This document shows positions 44,929-55,579 of a stretch of 64,000 bases of DNA, one piece after another. Each line of letters opens with the position of its first letter. Position 1 is the first letter of the stretch. Under the pieces are notes generated by a model. The model saw only the letters and a list, made by a program, of their open reading frames with translations. It ran no database searches and was not told where the DNA came from. Made by a program: the position numbers and the translations under genes. Source of the DNA: Chalara sp. BL73 (lineage: Eukaryota > Ascomycota > Leotiomycetes > Helotiales); assembly GCA_918026815.1 (NCBI GenBank), contig CAKJVC010000030.1, positions 310,001-374,000 of the forward strand. Direction: 5' to 3'.

Positions 44929-45918
44929 AGTGGCAAATGAGCCTTCGAGTGAGCGCAGAGAAAGGACTAACTTGGGTTCGAGAACAAAGATGTTTCAGAG
45001 AAAATTCGCTATAGTGAGAAAGTACATGGAGTGAGCACAGGTATTTGTTCACGAACTGACGTCGAGTCTTCACCGGATGACATGACCTCTTGTGGCATAC
45101 ATGTTAAGCCGTGTCGAATGTAAATGAAAAGAATCTACTGATATGGATGAATATAAGGATGATAGGTGCTAAAAACATATTGTTGTGAATTGAAATACCC
45201 TAAAAAATTAATTAAAATAAATAAAAATGCACCAGTGTTCCTTCTCTCTTTTGATCATGAGCTCGTATTCCCCAACAATGGCACTTCCTTAGTGGATCTG
45301 GGGTAGTCGCCTTTGTATTCACCCCAGGGGTCGTAGCAACACAGAGAACGATGGAGTAAACCCACCTGACCTATGCGTAATTTAATTGGCTCTATCTAAC
45401 TGCCGAGGTTGGTTCCGAAAATTGGCACACTGGGTCCTCGCTGGGTCTTCCTAGTGGCGCGCTTGCCCACCCCTTGGCTAGGGTCCATCTCCATCGTACT
45501 AGAGTGCATAATTCTCATGATGCTTACTGCCGCTCCAAATCGTCTCTTTTCTCGCTCATGTACCCCGGAACGAGTGGATCCAGCTCCTCCTTACGTACAT
45601 TAAGGTTACCCTGAAAGTTCGGGCCGAAGTGGGATTTGTTTTATCTTTTTTTTTTTATAGATTTCTGGCAAAAACCTGAATTCTGAATTCTCCACGTATC
45701 GCGAACTATCATTAACTAAGAACATTCAGGATGAAATCTAGGCTTTTCGACCGGAGATTAAAACATATGGTAAATCGGGTGGTTGCCTCTAGTTCAAGTT
45801 TGCCGGGAGTCATGCTCGAGAATTATATATATCCGACATTTCTTAGCTGAGCATGTTACTCCCCACCGCCTTTCTCTGGATCCACCTGACAGCTTCTAAG
45901 GCTAAAACCGTTCTCACT

Positions 45919-46931
45919 ATGAGGTTTGCAGACATCAACCATAGCATTCTCGCACTGCTCGCGCCGGCCACGATCGTGGTAGCACAGTCATGCAGTCTTC
46001 CGTCCTCATACCGCTGGACATCAACTGGTGTACTGGCTGAGCCAAAGTCAGGATGGGCGTCACTCAAGGACTTTACTAGCACTATGTATCAGGGCAAACA
46101 TCTTGTGTACGCTTCCAATAACATCAATGGAAACTATGGCTCAATGAATTTCGGTCTCTTCTCTGATTGGTCTCAAATGGGTTCCTCTAGCCAGAACTCT
46201 ATGAATCAAGGCACCGTGGCGCCCACCATCTTTTATTTTAAGCCAAAGAGCATTTGGGTGCTTGCATATCAATGGGGTGCAACTGCATTCTCGTACAAAA
46301 CTTCGACTGATCCTACCAACGCAAACGGGTGGTCATCCGCACAGCCACTGTTTAGCGGAAGCATATCCGGCTCTGGCACAGGTCCTATTGACCAGACTTT
46401 AATCGGCGACGATACAACCATGTATCTTTTTTCGCCGGTGATAATGGCAAGATCTACCGAGCTAGCATGCCTATTGGAAACTTTCCTGGCAATTTTGGCA
46501 GCTCTTACCAAACAATTATGAGCGATACGCAAGCCAACTTGTTCGAAGCAGTCCAGGTCTACACGGTCAAAGGAGCTACTGGAAATTCTAAATACCTCAT
46601 GATTGTCGAAGCTATGGGAGCACAAGGTCGTTATTTCCGTTCTTTCACAGCTAGCAGTTTAAGCGGATCATGGACTCCACAGGCTGCTACTGAAAGCAAG
46701 CCTTTCGCCGGCAAGGCCAACAGTGGTGCAACATGGACTAACGATATTAGCCATGGTGATATCGTTCGTCTTGATCCCGATCAAACTATGACCATCGACC
46801 CTTGCAACCTGCAGCTACTTTACCAGGGACGCAACCCTAGCTCTGGCGGCAACTATAACCTGTTACCATATAGGCCTGGCATCCTGACGCTACAGAATCC
46901 TGTCAGAAGCGATGCTGGTAGCCTCCCTTAG
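45919..46931 (+). pseudogene. GH62 arabinofuranosidase, copy C, single frameshift
   Basis: Identical in frame to copy B up to TTMYLF, where T7 is T6 (about 46427-46433). The frame then closes at 46521. The second half (from [13 protein letters not shown]) is intact in the next frame. Confidence 0.92.
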
Positions 46932-47429
46932 CAACTGATTGCGCAACTGCACTCTATTGACGGTGTGGCGGAAGTGGCTTCACAGGCTGCATAGTCTGTG
47001 AGTCGGGCTTGACATGTACTGTTTCAAACGAGTGGCCCTCACAGTGGCTTTAGACGGATGATGCTAAACCATTAACAAATTTGTTTCGTGTATATGTTTT
47101 CTGTACATTAGAGCAGGGGTGGTTATTTACACAAACTACTTTCAGTCTAGAGATATACAGATGAAGGTTTGTTGGTATGTCACTTGAATCTAAACTCTGT
47201 ACAGCTAGTGATAAATACGTGCATTGGCCTTCTACTCACATCGGTTTCACTTTTTCCAACTTGTCTAAACAGGCCGTTATTCTCTGCAAGATATAAAATT
47301 CTAATCTAGGCATACGAAAGCCTTTGTTTCTCTTTACCCTTTTGCTTTTGTCTCTTGCATTTTGATGACGAGATTCCGCATTCTTAATAGGTGACCGAAA
47401 GCAAGACGAACAGAATACATACTCAACTA

Positions 47430-47583
47430 CAGTCAAATCCGGTTATATCGAAACTTGTTATATCAGAAACCTCTGTATCGGAATGAACCTTGGATCCGCC
47501 GAGCTTTAGGTAGCTATAATGGACCTCGTTATATCGGAAGGTTGGTTTGGCACCGAGCGTTCCGATATAACCAGGTTTGACTG
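47430..47583. mobile_element. MITE 1, copy C
   Basis: Duplicate of 38952-39105, carried by the segmental duplication. Confidence 0.8.
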
Positions 47584-47655
47584 TAGTCATATATGAGGCT
47601 TGGATAATTGTGCTAGAATAGCAGTGTAATTAGAGACAGGTTTCCATATGCGCTA

Positions 47656-47826
47656 CAGTCAAACCCGGTTATATCGGAACGCTCGGTTTCAGAGTAGCTT
47701 CCGATATAAGAAGGTTTCGATGTATCCAAGTTTTATATACCCAGCTAATAATCAATTGTTCCAGGCATCCTTCCCATAAAAAGAGGTTTCCAATATAAGG
47801 AGTTCCGATATAACTAGGTTTGACTG
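47656..47826. mobile_element. MITE 2, copy C
   Basis: Duplicate of 39178-39349 with one C fewer near 47720. Confidence 0.8.
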
Positions 47827-48913
47827 TACTTCCTTTCGAAATATGCGCCGTCCGCTCCACGGCAAATACCATGACGAACCTGTGAGTCTCTGAAGAAACT
47901 TGTATATATATAACTTAACCTCATGACAAATCTTACCTTCACTACAGCTGTCATCTTTGGATCTATAACATATATTTGACATCCCTCCACTACTGAACGA
48001 CCGCGCTCGTTGCTGTTGTATCGCATGAAGTTATCCAACATTTACACAATAATAAGTTGAGGCAATTTACCTAACCTTACAGACTCAAAATAGAAAAGCT
48101 CAAGGACGTAGAATTCCGTGCCGCACTTTCGATTTAGCATCGTTATATCTCTCAAATATGTATATTGTGTTGAAATTGAGTGCCCATGTAACATTTCTAA
48201 TCTTTTCGATCTGATATTGAGCGTAAATTACTTCACTGCTCTTAGCGCTTGTTTCAAGGTGAGTTTGTAGTAGAGCATCACACTTGGAGATTGACATAGC
48301 ATTCATGATACCTTGAGCCATATACAAGAAATATGACTGGTCAATTCAAGGTTTAATTCTAGGTAAGATTGCACTTTAGGTAGGGCTTACGCAACCTTAA
48401 CTAAGAACGCGCTATAATCGCGAAAAATTAGAATCCGATATCCATATTTTCTGACATTTGTGGCTTGCACGTATTAGTTAATAAGTTTTCTTATTTCTTG
48501 ATTTGAGGGATTGTATCAACGCGATGATATCTCAGATGATTGTCGCAGGACCACATGACAGGATGACTATGTAAGATTAACCTTTGGCTTGTAACTCTTG
48601 TTCCGCTGCCCGGCTGCACTTTGCCTGTATAATAGAGTTGGCATTGGTTGTTCCCCTACACCCTAGAGTAAGTTAACAGATGAAAAAAACAAGTCCACCG
48701 TTTTGTGCTGAAACCTGAAACCTGAATTCTCCACACACATATTGTATGGCATTGCCATATTGAAATGATAATGCTAAATGTGACACCACCTCCAAGTGAT
48801 TGAGATTTCTATGATACTTACTTGAAACAAAATCAAGTAATAAAAAAGCTGTCCGATATATCTTACACTGCAATTCTGAATGGCTCCATCTGCTGAGAAC
48901 TGAATTGTATATA

Positions 48914-49087
48914 CAGTCCGATCTAGATATTTCGGAACTCTCAGTTCCATGCCTATTCTCCGATATATAGAGGTTTGCGATGTAAAGAGGTCCGTTACAT
49001 CCACTTATGGCCTGGCAGATCCAGAGGTTTATTCCAATATATAGAGGTTTCCGATATAAGGAGTTCCGAAATATCCAGGTCGGACTG
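48914..49087. mobile_element. MITE 3, copy C
   Basis: Duplicate of 40437-40610. Confidence 0.78.
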
Positions 49088-49356
49088 TAATGAATAAGTT
49101 CTCTTCTGGATTCAAAGTTTCCGTTCAACAAAATAATTATCCACAGATTCAAATTTTCGCAACTCTTCTTTTTATCCATTTTTTTTTTCATTGCACCCAT
49201 ATTGAAAGGTCATATTCAATAATTTTGATCATTTTGAACAATTACGTTCAACAATTTTTCAAGCTGAATCCTCTACCACTTTCACGGCTATTGCAATTGC
49301 TATTTTCCCGCACACTGTTTCGGCTCATTACTTCATCCCATATCTCTTCCTACACG

Positions 49357-49952
49357 ATGTGCGATCACAAGAGTTCCATTACATTCACCGCTTCACTCAG
49401 GGGTTTTGGCCCCATTTGGCACCGCAATCCTAAGCAGTAACGATATACGCTGCAATACGGGTGCCCAAGCAAATGCTGCCACTACCAAGGTCGCAACAAT
49501 TAAGGCAGGCAAAACGATTGGTTTTGGCACCAACCTCACTAGTAACATCCAGCATCCAGGTCTTATCCAAGTATATATGTCTAAAGCCCCATAGAGCATC
49601 ACTCAGTGCGACGGTAGCAGGGACTAGTTAAAGATTTTCGAGCTTGACACAAACTTTCTTATAACATCTACAGGCGAAAACTATCTTGTTTGGAACAAGA
49701 ATCACATTGACATGACTATTCTAAAAGAAATTACTACCTGGCAATACCTTGTCCGACTAGAACATCTTACTCTTCATTGGCCGCACAGAGATTTATTTCA
49801 ATTGCGCTCAAATCGAGGCCGAAAGCGACAGTACTATAACGCCGACGGCCAGAGTTAAGATTCCGGGTGTTTACAGCACTGATATAGAAGGTCTAAGCCC
49901 TAATATAGTATTTCCAGTAGCAAAAGCGGTTACCCTTCACGTTGCAAAATAG
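49357..49952 (+). pseudogene. AA9 lytic polysaccharide monooxygenase relic, copy C
   Basis: Duplicate of 40880-41474 with one extra G near 49400; same stops, so it was already dead when duplicated. Confidence 0.8.
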
Positions 49953-50812
49953 TGCAGGCAGTTAACCAAATCTAAGAATCATACTCTTGTTTACGATATT
50001 AATTAAAAATCAGTTTCAGACCAACGGCGGTAATCATCGTGTAAGTGTCTTCCTCCCTTCCCGTCTCTTACAGCTATGTTTGCTGTCCCTTGCCGACACA
50101 ACCATTGACTCTCTACTATCAGGCAACTTGATCGCATCTTGTTTCTTGTCAAAGGTGGGCATTTCAAAATTGCACGCCTGCAGGCGGCACCATCCTCCGA
50201 TACAGTCCAAAATGATTTTGACACGGTTGGGGACCGGAAAGCCGACCCGCAACGCTTACTTTCCGTTGATGTTTCACACTGAAAGCTATGTGACGGACTT
50301 GAATTAGAGATAAATTGACCGCTTTTCAAGCAAGACACACCACAGTTAACCAATCAACGTATCGAGCTGCTGCAAGAGTGCCGTTTAGATCTTTCTCGTA
50401 CATAGGTAGTTCTTTGCACGCCTGTAGGAGCGTAAGCCCAAATTTTGCCTACGGAACGGCAGCATCCAGATAATGGGGAATAAGCTTTGAAAACTGCATC
50501 TTGAACTCAATGCGAAGCATAGTAGTGCAGTCGGGTTGCACATCGTGCCATCAGCTCTTTTCGACGCACTACTGGCAAATTAATAATTGTTATAGGTGCG
50601 AATAACCGATGGATCTGCGCGGGAGGAACTATGGCGCGGAATTCTCTCCGGAATAGTACCAGGATGATGTAAGTAGATCCAAGTAGTGGCCATGCAAATC
50701 TGATAGGTCATAAATCATCATACCAAACCATCGGCATGGGATTTGCTAAATTATAGAGGCGTATCACATAAGACAATGCAACCCTGCTATGTGCCAGCCT
50801 ATGTAGATAATA

Positions 50813-52048
50813 AGCAAAGCAGGACAAAGGGACAACGCCCAGGAATCAGATAATAGATTGTAATATGTTCGCATCGAGAAATCCAGAATCAAGGAACTAT
50901 CTAACTTTCAATGGTATAATTTCATGTTCAATAAATTCAGCATTGGATCATTCAAACTATGCATGATGTGACGAGGTGCAACTGTACCACAGAAAAGTGC
51001 TTATCCCCGCAATATGAAGCTTGGTGGAGGAGCTCTTTTGCAACGTACTCTGAGTATATTACATCTTCCCTCCCTTAGTTAGCGGCGAAAACCCAATGAG
51101 CTCCAAGCCACTGAAAAGCTACCGTCCCCAGGATTGGTCTTGGCAAGACAATGTGCGTCATGACTAGCCTAGAGTAGCCAGATATATGGACTCATGCCGA
51201 TGAGTGAGCTAATATCTGCAGAATACACCTCCCGCCATTCCCAAATAGCAACTTTAGTAGCTACGGTGGCGTTCGAGCATAGGTTGCCGTTGAGAATTGG
51301 CCTGTGGACTACATGGGTAGTCCTTGGTAGTAAAAGAAAAATAAAAAGTGTGCCCAGCTTAGGCGATACTATGGCACATTCCGCGGTTGTCTCCGTTCCA
51401 GTCAATAAGCTCTATCAACTTTAAAGTCTAATTTTTGCTAACCTAGCGAACTGAAACACCACCCACAGCAAATGCCCCGCACAAAACAGACCGCTATACT
51501 GAGAATCAATGCTAGCACGGATACTGAAAAAGAGGTGTTTGTTGGTTCAACTCGCTTAATTTTCCGAGTTCTCATAAAACCGGCATTAGCAGTGAGTATA
51601 TGACATATCACTCGAAACGAAACTGAACGACGACTAATTATTTGATACCTTTTGAGAAACCCTGGATTCCTTCAGTCACCTAGAGCCTTGAGAATAGATT
51701 GACACTCCTTGTGTGATGATTCCGGGTATTTGCAGCCGGTTCCGGAGCCGACGTGTACGATAACATGGAAGTGCTGGCGGGCAACATCTTAATAACGCTT
51801 CGTGACGTTTCACCGAGAGTTCAAAAATAAAACTCTAAAGCCGCCAGGATGGATAAGTACCTAACCCCAGCTCGACAAGAACATATTCGTATTCGAAGTG
51901 AGCGAATATTAAGTTTAAGAATCTTCTTTCCGACTCCAGCTTGGAGACAAATCATCTCGCACAATCCTCCCCAATGACTCCTCCCTTTTGAAGTCAACAG
52001 CATCGCTTCATTGTTTCAAGCATAGTGTAAAGACAATAAAAACACAAC
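50813..52048. other. single-copy flank right of the duplications
   Basis: Unique sequence begins at agcaaagcagg. Short frames near 51169-51424 are unsupported. The last 100 bases before 52049 are the probable 5' region of the next gene. Confidence 0.4.
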
Positions 52049-52319
52049 ATGGATCAAATGATAGAGGAACTCAAGCAAAATCTTGTCCAGGAGCAAGGCA
52101 TCCTCGATTATTCTTTGACACGAAATGAAATCCTGCCCTCCGTGAAACCAGCTATCCGAACTACACTAGTAAGGGCACTGGTGCCACATTCAATAGAGAA
52201 TGATCATTTACTGACCGAATCAGATGTCGGGTGTCAGGTGCCCAACTTGCGCAGCGAACGGGCAGGAAGTCTGGGTAATTCCAGGACGAGCCTGTGGCTA
52301 TTGTGGCACAGAATGCTAA
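52049..52319 (+). CDS. 71-aa zinc-ribbon-like protein
   Basis: Exon 1 is 52049-52168 and exon 2 52224-52319. The 55-nt intron starts GTAAGG, has CTGAC and ends TCAG; joined in phase 0. The N-terminal 40 residues (MDQMIEELKQNLVQEQGILD...) look helical. The C-terminal 32 contain CPTC, then VWVIPGRACGYCGTEC with the final Cys before the stop: two CxxC pairs plus a fifth Cys, a compact zinc-ribbon pattern. Read without splicing the frame is lost before the cysteines, which supports the intron. No function known to me. It lies about 0.5 kb from a broken NACHT-ankyrin gene in convergent orientation. Confidence 0.65.
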
Positions 52320-52850
52320 ATTGCAAGTACGGAACGCGACCAATTCACAAACAAACGCTGACTATGTGAAGGCCTGCTCCAGCTAGGAACTCGACGTATA
52401 GCCGTGCTCAAACACGCGATATACGTAATACGAATACCGACGGCAACACAGGAACGGTTGTGGTACTATTACCTGAATATTTCCGAGGTGATTTGCACAA
52501 GATTTTCACTCAGAGACGGTAGAAGCGGATTTCCTTTCTAAAAAGAATCTCGGATTTGATGTTGCGTAGATAGGGTATAGTGCTGCACAAGTGTTAGCAA
52601 TACCAACAATCAAAAAGTTATCATTAATATCAGAAAGGAGAACGAACACTCTTCATGTGAGGGAGCATCCTATCATTAAACCTTGAAAAAATGTTTGTAC
52701 TAACGAAGGCGATGATATACCGTCCTGATAAAAGCAAATGGTAAAGGATTTGGAAAAAACTTCTTATTCCACAATACCTCGTAAAATCCTCTGAAGCGCT
52801 TTGTGCAATCAAAGCATTTCGGAGTCACTATCTATCGTGTGTGTGGGATT
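52320..52850. other. intergenic
   Basis: Nothing recognised apart from the tail of the ankyrin gene's possible 3' region. Confidence 0.35.
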
Positions 52851-52959
52851 GTACATAAACCAAAATGAATATTTAGTACTGTAATCCGAAAACTGACCAG
52901 CTCTTACCTTGATGAGGTGTGAGGATCGTGAGTAGTACCCGATTACTTTGTTATTGTTA

Positions 52960-55258
52960 CTAATTTCATCTAGGCGCATATGACTCCTAGAATATTGATT
53001 ATAACGCAAAGCACCATCGAATCCGATGTATCGGCCATATTTTCCCCCTTGAGCGTTGACCTCCGCCTTGTTGTTAAGAAGCAGCCGCACAATTATTTGA
53101 TGGCCTTCATATGCTGCAGCTTGGAGAGCATTGCCATAGTGTCCGCCTTGAGTGTTAACCTCCGCATTGTGGTCGAGTGGGACTTTCACTATAGCTATGC
53201 TCCCTTTCACAGCAGATTCATATAGAGCGCTTCCCGCTGCTCCAGGCCATTTGTTGACCTTGGCACCGATTGCAAGCAACAACGGGACTACTTCTTGGTG
53301 CCCGTTTGCTGCTGCTCGCTCTAGTGCTGTACATTTGCTGTGGTTCTGTGCGTCAACCATAGCACCTGCATCAAGTAGTATTTTAACTATCTTTGCATGA
53401 CCCCAACGAGATGCATGGTGAAGAGCTGGGTTTCCAGATCATCCATTTTGTTCAAGATAAGCGGATGTCGATAGCAAACCCTTCACTACGGTTAAAAGAT
53501 TCGCACCAGACGCAATATGGAGCATGGTTGAACTGTGGTCGGGTGTCCGTGCGGAAAAATTACCACGATAAGTATTCTATACAACATGACCCAATGCTGA
53601 AGCACTTTCGGGCAATGCTGACTTAAAGGTAGCAGATGGTCCTGTGGAACCTCTCGTGTCTCAGCTATTTCGGCGTGTAAGAACCAAGATCTTGCAGCAT
53701 AATCCATGAACGGAAGCCGGGACTTGATAGCATCTATACTAAGCTCGTTCAAGTTGTCCATTTCTGTAATTTTCATGTCATTTACATAAATAAGTGATAA
53801 TTGATGATGGCCTTGTCCAATCGAGTTCTCACGAGAAGTCACGTCGAGGAGTCCAAGGCCTTCTCGCGATAGAAAGTCATTGACAGATTGGTGAATAAAC
53901 TGGATGATCTAACTTCCCTTGGGTTCCTTACTGTAGGAAGTAGGGGTTTTACGGATCCGCGTATGACCCACCTGGTCACGTGGTCCGCACAACCCCCATT
54001 TTGTAGAATCTAGAGTAGAACCTAATACAACAACAATTATTACCATATCCATCAAGAGCAAGAGCGTGGCCTACAAAGTAGAGCTACGCCTTTTGCCCCG
54101 TGGAAGGTAAGACACTTGAACCAACACTTACATTCTATAAGGCCGCCAGAGAGACTGACGATTTGTTTCACCATCATATCAGTTGTTGGCAACTCCAATT
54201 CTGCGGAAGACTCGGGGGCAAGCATTTCTTTGTCTGACAGATACAAAGCGAAGCGTCCCTCTTCAACAGGTAAAGGCCGCTCAGCGAGAAGTACCCATCG
54301 CATGAGGCGTAAAGTGTGCTGATTATCTTCCTTATCGATGACTTCGCTCAAGATATGCTTATAGACTTTGCTCAGCTCTTTAGGCGCCTTTGCTAACATT
54401 TCCATCGTCTCCTTTGGCAGCCTACCATGGTTGTAATGTCGAACGGTCATATCAACTACAAGTGCAGCCCACTGGAATACTCCCTGTGCTCCGTTCCGCA
54501 TAGTATTTTGCCATTCCATTACATGTTGGTTCTCAGCACTAAGGGAAAGTCTTCTATTAAGCTCGTCATAAACACATCTCGATATATCGTCGCGGTTCTC
54601 GTTCTCAACCCAGATCTCCCACCTCTGCCTTGTCAAAGGTGCAGGAAAGTGGCGGCATGAAAAACAGATAGTCGATCGAAGCTTAGTTCGGTTTAAATAA
54701 TTAATCGTTTAATTGGTGGAAATCAGTTACAATGTCGTAACTCGCGTGTTTACCATCCATACCATCATCAGCCTCATCCAATGCGTCAACTAAGATATTG
54801 ACCGGTTGTGCATTCGCGACGCTCACAACAGCAAACGCGAATAACTCACGGAGCTCATTGACATGCCAGTTCCAATCCTCTCCTGAGTTTCCTTGGGTTC
54901 GAGATCTCTCTTCAAATGCGCGCTGGATATCCACTCCGGCTCTCGGCGCCATTATTAACAATTAATGCAAGAGAGATCGAAACATTCCAAGTCGACTTTT
55001 CTGCAGCCCCGTGCCACGGCCGTGGACGAAGAACGAAAGCTGAATGGACTCCTTATAGACAGCTTGCTTCTCAAAGTCTCGGAGAAGAGCTTCCATCAAG
55101 GTCGATTTCCCCGATCCTGGCTTGCCCTTGATCCAGAGAACTCCAGAACCTTCCTTAAGCCAATCAATATAAGATTGATGACATGTAATCCAGCCACATG
55201 TATTTCCGTGGGCGCGCTTCGTATCCTGCCGTCGATAGGTCATTTCCGGGTAAGCCAA
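52960..55258 (-). pseudogene. NACHT-ankyrin (fungal NLR-like) gene, broken
   Basis: Fungal NLR-type receptor: such proteins bind nucleotide by a NACHT/P-loop domain and sense ligands through repeats, and some control non-self recognition. Minus-strand order: 55258 to 54962 with Walker A GKPGSGKST (about 55110); 54961 to 54720 with Walker B-type VNILVDALDEADDG; 54636 to 54052, post-NACHT helices (WAALVVDMTVRHYN, MRWVLLAERPLPVEEGRFAL); 53842 to 53640, linker (SRLPFMDYAARSWFLHAEI); 53360 to 52960, three or so ankyrin repeats (TALERAAANGHQEVVPLLL, GNALQAAAYEGHQIIVRLLL). Pieces lie in different frames with stops between; one or two gaps could be introns, but not all. The N-terminal effector domain is not identified. 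Confidence 0.85.
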
Positions 55259-55579
55259 AGACCTGAGGTAGGAGTCAAGGGTAGCCCTAGAATATTTGCC
55301 GACGGCGGCTATAGCACGAAGTCAGCTAGGCTCCAAAGAACAAGAGTATTGAGCTGACCCGCCCGTATAATAGCAAGGCCACGTTTAATCAGTCGGTCTA
55401 CTGTCAATTTAATCTCGACGGGTACTAAGCTGTTGAATTCCTCTCGCGAAGGTAAGCCTGATATGGGCAAGAGCATCTTAGCACACTTCTCATAATTAGC
55501 AATCATTAAACGCATCGATGAATTCGCATTTATCTGTACAGATTTGACGCAGAAGATTGAAAAGTAACCTGTGTAGGAC
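55259..55579. other. unassigned minus frame between NLR and copia
   Basis: A minus frame 55515 to 55309 (MRLMIANYEKCAKMLLPISG) is protein-like but has no recognised domain. It could be a remnant of the NLR N-terminal region or of another gene split by the copia insertion. Confidence 0.3.

Larger units (their letters stand above)
42334..50812. repeat. segmental duplication unit 2, copy C
   Basis: 8479-bp direct tandem copy of 33838-42333. The left join puts CE1 intron sequence directly after gtagataata. It shares some variants with B against A and has its own small deletions in CE1 (near 42745, 42857, 42930) and clustered substitutions at 45734-45857. Confidence 0.95.
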
